Positions 1 to 7,449 of a stretch of 10,212 nucleotides of DNA are shown one piece after another; positions within the stretch are counted from its first letter, which is position 1; each line of letters begins with the position of its first letter. The translations under genes and the position numbers were made by a program. The notes under the pieces are model-generated. The model had not been told where the DNA came from. It saw only the letters and a program-made list of their open reading frames with translations, and ran no database searches. The stretch covers positions 1-10,212 of the forward strand of contig CACYEE010000164.1 in assembly GCA_902773415.1 (NCBI GenBank), in the 5' to 3' direction. Source of the stretch: an uncultured Actinomyces sp. Its GTDB lineage: Bacteria; Actinomycetota; Actinomycetes; Actinomycetales; Actinomycetaceae.

Positions 1-88
1 CGGTGTCGCGTTGACGGTTTTTCGGGTAGTCTCCTCATTGAGACGGCCTGCTGGCGCAGGCTTACAACAGAGCAATTGAGGTGAAAGA
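1..88 (+). promoter_or_regulatory. Leader upstream of divIVA with weak promoter candidate
   Basis: No gene can be assigned here; all three forward frames hit a stop before the divIVA start. TAGTCT at 27-32 fits the actinobacterial TAnnnT -10 pattern, but I see no -35 at the right distance: TTGACG at 11-16 is only 10 nt away. A small perfect hairpin (46-51 with 56-61, 4-nt loop) lies in the would-be 5' leader. The ribosome binding site GAGGTGAAAG (78-87) is clear. The promoter call is tentative. Confidence 0.25.
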
Positions 89-628
89 ATGACGCTTCTG
101 ACCGAGCATGATGTGATCAACATCGGTTTCAAGAAACCTGCAAATGTCGATTCCGGCTATGACCAGGACGAAGTGGACCAGTTCCTCGACGAGGTTGCCG
201 AGACTGTAAGCAAGCTGACGAAGGAAAAGCGCGATCTTGAGAACCGACTGAAGGCTGCGGAGGCTCGCGCCGCCGAGGCCGAGAAGGGTGCCGTTGCCCC
301 TGCGGTCGTTCCCGGGGCGGGTTCGTCCGTCTCGGAGGCGACCGGAGTTCTTGCGCTCGCCCAGCAGCTTCACGACAAGTACGTCTCGGAAGGCAAGGTC
401 GAGTCCGATCGTCTCATCACCGAGGCCGAGGCGAAGGGCAAGAGCATCGTTGCGAGCGCGGAGACGAAGTACAACGAGACTCTCGCGAAGCTCGAAACCG
501 AGAAGAGCCTGCTAGAACGCAAGATCAACGAGCTGCGCGATTTCGAGCGCGACTACCGTACGCGCCTGAAGAGCTATCTCGAGTCCCTTCTTTCGACGGT
601 GGATCCGAACGAATCGAAGAACGGCTGA
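89..628 (+). CDS. divIVA: DivIVA/Wag31 cell-pole and septum protein
   Basis: DivIVA-family coiled-coil protein of 179 residues that, in actinobacteria, gathers at curved membrane of poles and septa and recruits the wall-elongation machinery. The N-terminal lipid-binding DivIVA domain shows the conserved stretch around residues 14-37, including GYDQDEVDQFLDEV. A first coiled coil (about 36-66) is rich in Glu, Lys, Arg and Ala. An Ala/Pro/Val/Gly linker (about 67-80) follows, then a long second coiled coil (about 85-168). The ATG at 89 follows GAGGTGAAAG and gives the canonical N-terminus, so the start is secure. The protein is shorter than mycobacterial Wag31 (about 260 residues) because linker and tail are short. 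Its place ahead of lspA and rluD matches the actinobacterial region downstream of the division cluster; sepF and yggT would be expected just outside the window, which is inference. Confidence 0.95.
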   Translation: MTLLTEHDVINIGFKKPANVDSGYDQDEVDQFLDEVAETVSKLTKEKRDLENRLKAAEARAAEAEKGAVAPAVVPGAGSSVSEATGVLALAQQLHDKYVSEGKVESDRLITEAEAKGKSIVASAETKYNETLAKLETEKSLLERKINELRDFERDYRTRLKSYLESLLSTVDPNESKNG

Positions 629-642
629 CGTCGCTCATCGAC

Positions 643-669
643 ACGGCGGCACCTTTGGGGTGCCGCCGT
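643..669 (+). terminator. Strong GC-rich hairpin after divIVA
   Basis: Perfect 11-bp inverted repeat, 643-653 with 659-669, around a 5-nt loop, beginning 14 nt after the divIVA stop. No T-tract follows, as is common for candidate terminators in GC-rich actinobacteria. It could end or attenuate divIVA transcription, or stabilise an RNA 3' end. It ends only 23 nt before the preferred lspA ATG, leaving little room for a separate lspA promoter, so some read-through is likely. Confidence 0.55.
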
Positions 670-692
670 CCGGCTCTCATGGCACAGCGGTC

Positions 693-1196
693 ATGACCCA
701 AGGAAACGCCGTTGGCGGAGGTCTTTTCCTGTTTGGGGGAGTTGGCCTCCTTTGCTTTGCCGTCGACCAGCTGACGAAGGTCTGGGCGCTGGCGGAGTTC
801 GCCTCCGGCGCGCCGACGCGCTGGTTTGCCGACGGGATTCTCGGTTTCGGGCTGAGGTTCAACTATGGTGCCTCGCTGTCGATTGGCGAGTCGATGACGT
901 GGGTTTTCACGCTGCTCGGCATCGTTGCGGCTATCGCGATTCCCGTCTTTGTACGTGGCGGTTCGCGCCTGTGGGCGCTTGCTCTCGGATTTGTCTGGGG
1001 CGGTGCTTTGGGCAATCTTGCCGACCGGCTTTGCGGAGAACCCTTCGGCCGGGGTCCGGTGACGGACTTTATCGCATACGGGAACTGGTTTACGGGAAAT
1101 GTTGCCGACGTTTTCTTGGTTCTCGGCGCACTTGCCCTTGTCGTCCTGATGGCGGCGGGCCAGGCGCCGGCTGCGCTGGAGAGAGCCGATGGCTGA
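693..1196 (+). CDS. lspA: Lipoprotein signal peptidase (signal peptidase II)
   Basis: Aspartic membrane protease of 167 residues that removes the signal peptide from prolipoproteins after lipid attachment; ZnuA in this window is a predicted substrate. Four hydrophobic segments are visible (about 11-30, 69-88, 92-110, 138-156). Family motifs are VDQLTK (D25), FNYGA (N57), GNLADR with catalytic D111, and NVAD with catalytic D139. The motif usually reading NxGAAF is NYGASL here, a mild deviation. I chose ATG 693 because it starts just before the first membrane segment. GTG 660 would add 11 residues but lies inside the preceding hairpin. Neither start has a good Shine-Dalgarno sequence, so the start is less sure than the family. 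The 3' end overlaps rluD by 8 nt, implying translational coupling. Confidence 0.93.
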   Translation: MTQGNAVGGGLFLFGGVGLLCFAVDQLTKVWALAEFASGAPTRWFADGILGFGLRFNYGASLSIGESMTWVFTLLGIVAAIAIPVFVRGGSRLWALALGFVWGGALGNLADRLCGEPFGRGPVTDFIAYGNWFTGNVADVFLVLGALALVVLMAAGQAPAALERADG

Positions 1197-2118
1197 CATC
1201 CGGGTGTATCCGGTGCCTGACGGGCTTGCCGGAATGAGGGTCGACATGGCGGTGGCGAGAATGACGGGCCTTTCGCGTTCCGCCGTCGCGCGGATTGCCG
1301 ATGCGGGCGGCGTTCTCGTCGCGGGCCGGCCGGTTGCGAAGTCCGACCGGGTCGGAGGCGGCGAGATTCTCGAGGTCGAGATGCCGGAGCCTGTTCGTGT
1401 TGTTCCGCGGGCCGGTGGCGCGGAGCTTGCGCTGCTGTACGAAGATGACGATATTGTCGTTGTCGACAAGCCTTTCGGGCTTGCCGCCCATCCGTCCCTC
1501 AATTTCGAGGGCGCGGACGTTCTCGGAACGCTTTTGGACATGGGCGTGAGGGTCGCGAAGTCGGGACCTGCCGAGCGCAAGGGCATCGTTCACAGGCTTG
1601 ACGTCGGCACCTCGGGCTGCATGGTCGTCGCAAAGAGCGACATTGCGTATTCCGTGCTGAAGCAGGCCTTTCGCGATCGGACGGTGGACAAGACGTATCA
1701 TGCGCTCGTCCAGGGCCATCCCGATCCGCTGAGGGGAACGGTCGAAGCGCCGATCGGGCGCGCTCCCGGGCGGCAGTGGAAGATGGCGGTTCGCGAGGAT
1801 GGCCGGGCGTCGGTCACGCATTACGAAACCATCGAAGCGATGGCCGGGGGAACGCTTCTCGACGTTCGTCTGGAGACGGGACGCACCCACCAGATCAGGG
1901 TGCATATGGCGGCGCTCGGGCATCCGTGCGTCGGCGACCCGATTTACGGTGCCGACCCGACCCTTGCCGCAAGGCTTGGCCTCGAACGCCAATGGCTCCA
2001 TGCGGTTCGCCTTGGATTTGCGCATCCGGGAACAGGGGAGCCTGTGAGCTTCGCCTCCGAGTATCCCGAGGACCTCTCCGTGGCGCTCGAGACTATGCGC
2101 AAAGGGGTGTTCCGCTGA
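1189..2118 (+). CDS. rluD: RluD-family 23S rRNA pseudouridine synthase
   Basis: Pseudouridine synthase of the RluA/RluD family, 309 residues, expected to isomerise uridines in large-subunit rRNA during ribosome assembly. An N-terminal S4 RNA-binding domain covers about residues 14-65. The catalytic domain follows, with active-site motif HRLDVGTSG (catalytic D138) and the conserved RTHQIRVH motif (232-239) leading into GHPCVGDPIYG. The ATG at 1189 lies inside the lspA end: the shared 8 nt read ATGGCTGA, so rluD translation probably depends on lspA translation. The lspA-rluD pair is common in bacteria. Length fits the family. The exact target uridines, and so RluD rather than another RluA-type assignment, are inferred from the S4 domain and gene context. 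Confidence 0.92.
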   Translation: MADIRVYPVPDGLAGMRVDMAVARMTGLSRSAVARIADAGGVLVAGRPVAKSDRVGGGEILEVEMPEPVRVVPRAGGAELALLYEDDDIVVVDKPFGLAAHPSLNFEGADVLGTLLDMGVRVAKSGPAERKGIVHRLDVGTSGCMVVAKSDIAYSVLKQAFRDRTVDKTYHALVQGHPDPLRGTVEAPIGRAPGRQWKMAVREDGRASVTHYETIEAMAGGTLLDVRLETGRTHQIRVHMAALGHPCVGDPIYGADPTLAARLGLERQWLHAVRLGFAHPGTGEPVSFASEYPEDLSVALETMRKGVFR

Positions 2119-2149
2119 CCCGCACGGCGGCGATTCGCTTGCTGCTTTT

Positions 2150-2192
2150 CCCGGAAATGGCAGGGAATGGAGAGGTTCCTGCCGTCTCCGGG
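2150..2192 (+). terminator. Interrupted hairpin after rluD
   Basis: Two nested perfect stems: CCCGGA (2150-2155) with TCCGGG (2187-2192), and GGCAGG (2159-2164) with CCTGCC (2178-2183). They are separated by symmetrical 3-nt internal loops and sit 32 nt after the rluD stop. No T-tract follows. A factor-assisted or T-less terminator for lspA-rluD is plausible, because a separate promoter for dnaE lies downstream. Confidence 0.45.
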
Positions 2193-2274
2193 AGTGTTGA
2201 AGGCATTCGCGCAGTCAGGCCGCCGAGGCGACAGTCCGCGCAAAATGTTCCCGGTTTTGCTTTGGCCGGGTCTG

Positions 2275-2280
2275 TAGACT
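2275..2280 (+). promoter_or_regulatory. -10 element for a leaderless dnaE transcript
   Basis: TAGACT fits the actinobacterial -10 consensus TAnnnT and ends 6 nt before the dnaE ATG at 2287, so transcription would start at or next to the A of the ATG. No Shine-Dalgarno sequence precedes that ATG. This is the usual layout of actinobacterial leaderless genes. I see no good -35 (TTGCTT at 2257 is only 12 nt away), which is normal for this class. The in-frame GTG at 2281 abuts the -10 and could not be transcribed from it, which supports ATG 2287. Confidence 0.55.
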
Positions 2281-2286
2281 GTGCGC

Positions 2287-5200
2287 ATGACGAAAGAGTT
2301 CGTTCACCTTCATGCCCATTCCGAGTATTCGATGCTCGACGGCGCCGCGAAGCTCAAGCCTATGGTTGCCGAGGCGAAGCGCCACGGCCAGCAGGCGCTC
2401 GCATTGACCGACCACGGATACATGTATGGCGCCTACGAGTTCTACAAGGCGGCGAAGGCGGAAGGGGTCAAGCCGATTATCGGCGTCGAGGCCTACATGA
2501 CGCCCGGCACGTCGAGGTACTCCACGGAGAGGGTTCGCTGGGGCACCGAGGAGCAGCGGCAGGACGACGTGTCGGCGCGCGGAGCCTATACGCATCTGAC
2601 GCTTCTCGCCTACTCGAATACGGGCCTGGCGAACCTGCTCAGGCTCGACTCGCGGGCTTCGCTCGAAGGGCAGTTCGGCAAGTGGCCGCGCATGGATTTC
2701 GAGCTTTTGACCGAATGCCACGAGGGTCTGATCGCCACTGCCGGATGCCCGTCGGGAGAAGTCCAGACGCGGCTTCGTCTCGGCCAGTTCGACAAGGCCT
2801 ACGAGGCGGCCGGACGCATGCAGGATCTTTTCGGCAAGGACAACTATTTCGTCGAGGTCATGGACCACGAGAACGCAATCGAGCGGAAGGTCCGCAACGA
2901 GCTCCTTGACCTGGCGAAGAAGATCGGCGCGCCGATTATCGCGACGAACGACTCGCACTATGTCCACCCCGAGGACGCCCATGTGCAAGATGCCATGCTC
3001 TGCATCAATTCGGGCTCGAAGCTCACCGATCCGGACCGCTTCAAGTTCGACGGTACCGGATACCACCTGCGTTCGACCGAGGAGATGTGGGATCTTTTCG
3101 GCGACATTCCGGGAGCCTGCGAAAACACGCTTCTGATTGCCGAACGCTGCGATGTCGAATTCAACGCCGGCAACTACATGCCTGTTCTGGAGCCGCCGGC
3201 GGGGGAGACGACAGAGTCGTGGTTCATCCAGGAGGTCGAAAAGGGCCTCCATCTGCGCTACGGCGACACGATTCCCCAGAATGTGCGAGAGCGGGCCGAC
3301 TACGAGGTCGGAGTCATCATCAAGATGGGTTTTCCCGCCTACTTCCTTGTCGTGTCCGACTATATTCTCTGGGCGAAGAGCAAGGGGATCCGCGTCGGAC
3401 CCGGCCGAGGTTCGGGCGCCGGCTCGATGGTGGCCTACGCCTTGCGCATCACGGAACTCGACCCCATCGAGCACGGGCTTCTGTTCGAGAGGTTTCTCAA
3501 CCCCGAGCGCGTCTCGATGCCCGATATCGACGTCGACTTCGACGAGCGTCGCCGAGACGAGGTGATCCGGTACGTCGAGGAGAAGTACGGGCGCGACCAC
3601 GTCTCCCAGGTCGTCACGTTCGGCACCATCAAGACGAAGCAGGCGCTCAAGGATGCCGCGCGTGTTCTGGGATGCGAATACGCGGTGGGCGAGATCATGA
3701 CGAAAGCGCTTCCTCCGGGCAACCAGGGCAAGGACATTCCCCTCGCCGACATTTTCGACGAGGGTTCCGAACGCTACGGCGAGGCGGTCGAGTTTCGCGA
3801 ACTGCTTGCAAAGGACGGCACGTACAAGCCGATCTACGATCTTGCCCTCGGACTGGAAGGGCTGACCCGCCAGGCCGGCGTGCACGCCTGTGCCGTTCTC
3901 ATGTCTTCCGTTCCTCTGACCGACGTCATTCCCGTCAAAAAGGAAAAGGATTCGATCGTCACCCAGTTCGAGTATCCCCTGTGCGAGGAGCTCGGCATCC
4001 TCAAGATGGACTTCCTGGGCCTGTCCAATCTCACCGTCATCGAGGATGCCCTCGACAACATGGTCGCCAACGGCAAGGAGCGCATCGACATCGACACCGT
4101 CGCCCTCGACGACACGAAGACCTTCGAGCTTCTTCAAAGAGCCGAAACGCTTGGCGTCTTCCAGCTCGACGGCTCGGGCATGCGGACCCTCCTGAGGCAG
4201 ATGAGACCCACGGAATTCGAGGACATCTCCGCCATCTCCGCCCTCTACCGGCCCGGTCCGATGGGAATGTCCTCCCACACGAACTATGCCCTGCGAAAGA
4301 ACGGGAAGCAGGAAATCACGCCGATTCATCCCGAGCTTGCCGAGCCGCTCGCCGACATTCTTGGCCCCACCTACGGCCTGATCGTCTATCAGGAGCAGGT
4401 CATGCAGATCGCGCGGACCTGTGCCGGCTTCACGATGGGCCAGGCGGACACCCTGCGAAAGGCGATGGGCAAGAAGAAGGCCGACGTCCTGGCCCAGCAG
4501 AAAAAGGGCTTCGGCGATGGCATGATCGCCAACGGATATTCGAAGGAGTGCTTCGAGGAGCTGTGGGCGATTCTCGAGCCGTTCGCACAGTACGCCTTCA
4601 ACAAGTCCCATTCGGCCTGCTACGGCGTCGTCTCGTATTGGACGGCCTATCTCAAGGCGAACTATCCGGTGGAGTTCATGGCTGCGGTCCTCACCTCGAA
4701 GAAGGCTGCGCGGGACAAGCTTGCCCTGTACCTCGCCGAGTGCCGCCGCATGGGAATCACGGTGCTCGTGCCGGACGTCAACGAGTCGCTGCGGAACTTC
4801 TCGGCTGTCGGCGAGGATATCCGCTTTGGCCTGACCGCCGTCCAACGGGTGGGGGAGAACGTCGCCCAGGCGATCATCGATACGCGCGAAAAGAAGGGGC
4901 ACTATGCGTCGTTCCAGGATTTCCTCTCGAAGGTGCCCTACGAAGTGTGCAACAAGCGCGCTCTCGAGGGTCTGATCCAGGCAGGCGCCTTCGATTCGAT
5001 GGGATACTCGCGGCGCGCTCTCATGTCCGTTCTCGACGAGTCGCTTGCGATGACGCAGTCCTTGAAGAAGAACGAGGCGATCGGCCAGTACGACCTTTTC
5101 GGGGGAGCATCCTCGGATTCGGGCGCCTCGATGGAGGTGGCGGTTCCCGACCTGGACGAATGGGTCAAGAAGGACAAGCTCGACAAGGAAAAGGAAATGC

Positions 5201-5802
5201 TCGGGCTGTACGTCTCCGACCATCCGCTCTCCCACCTTGAATCGGTGCTTGCACGGAACTCGGATGCGACGATTGTCCAGACCCTTGACGACGGCTTGGC
5301 ACGGGTTGGCCAGAGGGTGACGATCGGGGGCCTGATTTCGAATGTCACCGTGAGGGTGACGAAGAACGGCGACAGCTGGGCGCTCATCGTTCTTGAGGAC
5401 CTGACGGGTTCGGTCGAGGTTCCCGTTTTTCCGAAGATGTACAGGAAGCAGGACGTCCAGAGCCTGCTGAACGTGGGCGAGGTTGTCTTTGCGACGCTGC
5501 GCATTTCCGACCGCGAGGGGGACGTCCAGCTGATGCCGGTGTCCTTTGCGCGCTATGAGCAGGGCGAGGATGCCGACGCCCCGGTCGGCATCAGGATTCC
5601 CGAGAGGCTGTGCTCGACCGAGATGCTTGGCCGCGTTGCGGGCGCCTTGAAGAACCATCCTGGCGGGACGCCGGTGCGAATGCATGTCCTGCGTGGCGAC
5701 AAGGAGATTGTCGTGGAGGCGAATCCTGAGTTTTTCGTCAGGCCGAGTGCGGATCTCTTCGCGAGCCTGAAGGTTGTTCTTGGCCGAAACTGCATCGTCT
5801 AG
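2287..5802 (+). CDS. dnaE: DNA polymerase III alpha subunit (DnaE1 type)
   Basis: Replicative C-family DNA polymerase of 1171 residues that copies the chromosome within the holoenzyme. The N-terminal PHP domain (about 5-270) keeps the nine expected metal ligands: H9, H11, D18, H43, E68, H103, C154, D222 and H224. In mycobacterial DnaE1 this domain is the proofreading 3'-5' exonuclease. The polymerase core carries GPGRGSGAGS (from about 371), catalytic D413 and D415 in PDIDVDF, and D575 in LKMDFLGL. RPGPMGM and the KSHSACYG region also fit. Helix-hairpin-helix and C-terminal parts follow, with clamp-binding motif QYDLF at 934-938 and an OB fold at about 1008-1090. Length fits DnaE1 rather than the shorter error-prone DnaE2. 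ATG 2287 is preferred over GTG 2281 because of the -10 element directly upstream. Confidence 0.97.
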   Translation: MTKEFVHLHAHSEYSMLDGAAKLKPMVAEAKRHGQQALALTDHGYMYGAYEFYKAAKAEGVKPIIGVEAYMTPGTSRYSTERVRWGTEEQRQDDVSARGAYTHLTLLAYSNTGLANLLRLDSRASLEGQFGKWPRMDFELLTECHEGLIATAGCPSGEVQTRLRLGQFDKAYEAAGRMQDLFGKDNYFVEVMDHENAIERKVRNELLDLAKKIGAPIIATNDSHYVHPEDAHVQDAMLCINSGSKLTDPDRFKFDGTGYHLRSTEEMWDLFGDIPGACENTLLIAERCDVEFNAGNYMPVLEPPAGETTESWFIQEVEKGLHLRYGDTIPQNVRERADYEVGVIIKMGFPAYFLVVSDYILWAKSKGIRVGPGRGSGAGSMVAYALRITELDPIEHGLLFERFLNPERVSMPDIDVDFDERRRDEVIRYVEEKYGRDHVSQVVTFGTIKTKQALKDAARVLGCEYAVGEIMTKALPPGNQGKDIPLADIFDEGSERYGEAVEFRELLAKDGTYKPIYDLALGLEGLTRQAGVHACAVLMSSVPLTDVIPVKKEKDSIVTQFEYPLCEELGILKMDFLGLSNLTVIEDALDNMVANGKERIDIDTVALDDTKTFELLQRAETLGVFQLDGSGMRTLLRQMRPTEFEDISAISALYRPGPMGMSSHTNYALRKNGKQEITPIHPELAEPLADILGPTYGLIVYQEQVMQIARTCAGFTMGQADTLRKAMGKKKADVLAQQKKGFGDGMIANGYSKECFEELWAILEPFAQYAFNKSHSACYGVVSYWTAYLKANYPVEFMAAVLTSKKAARDKLALYLAECRRMGITVLVPDVNESLRNFSAVGEDIRFGLTAVQRVGENVAQAIIDTREKKGHYASFQDFLSKVPYEVCNKRALEGLIQAGAFDSMGYSRRALMSVLDESLAMTQSLKKNEAIGQYDLFGGASSDSGASMEVAVPDLDEWVKKDKLDKEKEMLGLYVSDHPLSHLESVLARNSDATIVQTLDDGLARVGQRVTIGGLISNVTVRVTKNGDSWALIVLEDLTGSVEVPVFPKMYRKQDVQSLLNVGEVVFATLRISDREGDVQLMPVSFARYEQGEDADAPVGIRIPERLCSTEMLGRVAGALKNHPGGTPVRMHVLRGDKEIVVEANPEFFVRPSADLFASLKVVLGRNCIV

Positions 5803-5830
5803 TGCCGTTCGTGCGCGTCTTCGGGCGCAG

Positions 5831-5838
5831 GAAAGGAG
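5831..5838 (+). promoter_or_regulatory. Ribosome binding site fixing the S4-protein start
   Basis: GAAAGGAG lies 5 nt before ATG 5844. It decides this start over the in-frame GTG 5802, which overlaps the dnaE stop codon, has no such site and would add 14 non-conserved residues. Confidence 0.75.
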
Positions 5839-5843
5839 CATGC

Positions 5844-6068
5844 ATGGAAAGCATCGAGGTGCGCCTGCCGATTCGGCTGGGCCAGTTCGTCAAGCTGGCG
5901 AATCTGGCGGAGTCGGGTGCGCAGGCGCGGGAAGTCATCGCCTACGGGGCTGTCGCGGTCAACGGGCAGGTGGAGACTCGCCGGGGCCGGCATCTTGCCG
6001 ATGGCGACATTGTGGCGCTTTTGACCGACGAGGGCGAAATCGCCTTCGAGGTGTGCGCGGCGCGCTGA
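5844..6068 (+). CDS. Small S4-domain RNA-binding protein (YaaA/YbcJ type)
   Basis: Protein of 74 residues made almost wholly of one S4 RNA-binding fold. The pattern LGQFVKLANLAESG, then QAREVIAYGAVAVNG, then VETRRGRHLADGD is typical of the free-standing S4 proteins named YaaA or YbcJ, thought to bind structured RNA, perhaps ribosomal. No catalytic domain is present, unlike RluD in this window, whose S4 domain is fused to an enzyme. It lies 41 nt after dnaE on the same strand and could be co-transcribed with it. It is the last + strand gene before the convergent zinc operon. The family call is good; the biological role is unknown from sequence. Confidence 0.88.
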   Translation: MESIEVRLPIRLGQFVKLANLAESGAQAREVIAYGAVAVNGQVETRRGRHLADGDIVALLTDEGEIAFEVCAAR

Positions 6069-6082
6069 GGAGGGCGCGCGCA

Positions 6083-6115
6083 GGGCGATGGCGGGCACGG
6101 TGTCGGCCATCGCCT
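6083..6115. terminator. Hairpin between convergent S4 gene and zur
   Basis: GGCGATGGC (6084-6092) pairs perfectly with GCCATCGCC (6106-6114) around a 13-nt loop, with a flanking G-T wobble pair (6083/6115). It sits in the 110-nt space between two convergent 3' ends, so it could serve as a terminator for either strand. No T-tract follows on either strand. Confidence 0.5.
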
Positions 6116-6178
6116 GCCTGGCGTGCGTTCCCTCGCGTCCTCGGCGGTCTGCGGGGCTTGCAGGGTGCGCCGCGGAGG

Positions 6179-6583
6179 TCAGGAGCTTGCCCGACCGGCC
6201 GCTGCGGAGCATTGCGGGCACAGACCCGAGAACTCCAGGATGTGGGAGATGCCCGTGAACCCGGTGTCCTCTTCGAGGTCCTTTGCCCATTTCTCGACAA
6301 TGTGTCCTGCGATCTCCACGGTTTCCCCGCATCCGTCGCAGATGAGATGGTGGTGGTGGCGAGGGGTGGAGCAGGCCCGATACAGCGTCTCGGTGTCGGT
6401 CTGGATGACGTCGAGCAGTCCCTCGTCGGCCATGCCCTGAAGGTTGCGGTAGACGGTGGCGAGGCCGATGGAGTTTCCTGCGGCCTTCATGTCCGCGTAG
6501 AGGGCCTGGGCCGAGGCGAAGCGGGTCAGATGCGCCATATGCTCGAGGATGAGCATGCGGTTGGCGGTCGAGGTGCGGGCCAT
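6179..6583 (-). CDS. zur: Zinc uptake regulator, Fur family
   Basis: Fur-family metal-dependent repressor of 134 residues, expected to bind DNA when loaded with zinc and shut off zinc uptake. The N-terminal winged helix contains the recognition region SIGLATVYRNLQGMADEGLL (38-57). The dimerisation half carries a regulatory-metal region with HHHH (76-79) and further His at 94 and 114, plus two CxxC pairs, C82/C85 and C122/C125, that normally hold structural zinc. The ATG at 6583 shares its A with the znuB stop (TAATG) and follows AAAGGA, so the start is firm; an upstream in-frame extension lies inside znuB. Zur is preferred over Fur, Mur or PerR because it is the last gene of the zinc transporter operon. 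Metal identity cannot be proven from sequence alone. It probably represses its own operon through the palindrome before znuA. Confidence 0.9.
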   Translation of the reverse strand: MARTSTANRMLILEHMAHLTRFASAQALYADMKAAGNSIGLATVYRNLQGMADEGLLDVIQTDTETLYRACSTPRHHHHLICDGCGETVEIAGHIVEKWAKDLEEDTGFTGISHILEFSGLCPQCSAAAGRASS

Positions 6584-7449
6584 TACCGGTCCTTTCTGTT
6601 GTGGCGTGCGAAGCGGGGGTGTCGAAAGGCGAGGCTTCCGAGGGCGACGAGCGCATAGAGGGCAACGAGAATCATGACGATGGCAGCGCCCGGCGAAGCT
6701 GGAATGGTGTAGGTCACGACGAGGCCGGCGAGGCACGCGCCGACACCGAGAGCTACGGCGAGGCCCATCGTGCGGGAGAAGGAGGGGGAAACGAGCTGGG
6801 CGATGGCGACGGGGACGATCATGATGGCGGAGACGAGGAGGACGCCGACGACGCGCATCGACACGGAGACGGTGAGCGCCGCGACCACCGCGAGGAGGAT
6901 GTTCAGGGCGCGGACGGGCAGGCCGGAGGCGATGGCGAACTCTTCGTCGTGGGCCATCGAGAAGAGAGGACCGGCGAGGCCGAAGACGAGGCCGAGGATG
7001 AGCGCCGCAAGAAGCGCCGTGTATCCCAGATCGGCTTTCGAGACCGTTGCGATCGAACCGAACAGGTAACTCGTGAGGTTGGTGGTGGTGCCGCCGGCAG
7101 CGGAAATGAGCAGGACCCCTCCGGCGATTCCTCCGTAGAAAAGGATGGCGAGGGCGACGTCGGCACCGGTGCGGCCACGGGCGCGGATCGTTTCGATGAG
7201 GAGGGAACCGAAGATGGACACGAGGATGGCGCCGGGCACGGCAAGAGTGTCGGCGGACATTCCCATGACGCCTGCGGCAAGCCAGCCGAGGGCAACGCCC
7301 GTCAGCGCGATGTGGCCGATGCCGTCGCCCATGAGCGCCATGCCTCGGGCAACGAGGAAGGTGCCGACGACGGGCGCGGAAAGCCCGACGAGGACGGCGA
7401 CGGCGAGGGCCCTGAGCATGAGGGGGGAGGCAAGCATGGCGGCAATCAT
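6583..7449 (-). CDS. znuB: Zinc ABC transporter permease
   Basis: ABC-3 family integral membrane permease of 288 residues that forms the channel for zinc delivered by ZnuA and is driven by ZnuC. About eight or nine hydrophobic segments can be picked out (roughly 13-35, 47-62, 68-86, 98-118, 141-162, 181-220, 227-249, 252-274). Family signatures include MGDGIGHIALTGVALG (40-55), YLFGSI (128-133) and the loop DEEFAIASGLPV (168-179) that probably contacts the ATPase. A short basic tail ends the protein. The ATG overlaps the znuC stop as ATGA and is preceded by a perfect AGGAGG (7455-7460). Its TAA overlaps the zur ATG by one base. Related permeases also carry manganese or iron; zinc is inferred from ZnuA ligands and the regulator. 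Confidence 0.93.
   Translation of the reverse strand: MIAAMLASPLMLRALAVAVLVGLSAPVVGTFLVARGMALMGDGIGHIALTGVALGWLAAGVMGMSADTLAVPGAILVSIFGSLLIETIRARGRTGADVALAILFYGGIAGGVLLISAAGGTTTNLTSYLFGSIATVSKADLGYTALLAALILGLVFGLAGPLFSMAHDEEFAIASGLPVRALNILLAVVAALTVSVSMRVVGVLLVSAIMIVPVAIAQLVSPSFSRTMGLAVALGVGACLAGLVVTYTIPASPGAAIVMILVALYALVALGSLAFRHPRFARHNRKDR

Noticed and set aside
2257..2262. TTGCTT as the -35 of the dnaE promoter
   Set aside because: Only 12 nt separate it from the -10; normal spacing is about 16-19 nt.
5802..5804. GTG start for the S4 protein overlapping the dnaE stop
   Set aside because: The ATG at 5844 has a strong ribosome binding site and begins the conserved S4 sequence.
2215..5841. 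1208-residue open frame on the minus strand opposite dnaE
   Set aside because: It is the antisense of dnaE in a GC-rich genome, lacks recognisable domains and is Arg/His/Leu-rich in the way shadow frames are.
5774..6658. 294-residue + strand open frame across the S4 gene and zur
   Set aside because: It overlaps two well-identified genes in other frames and its composition is low-complexity Gly/Ala/Arg.
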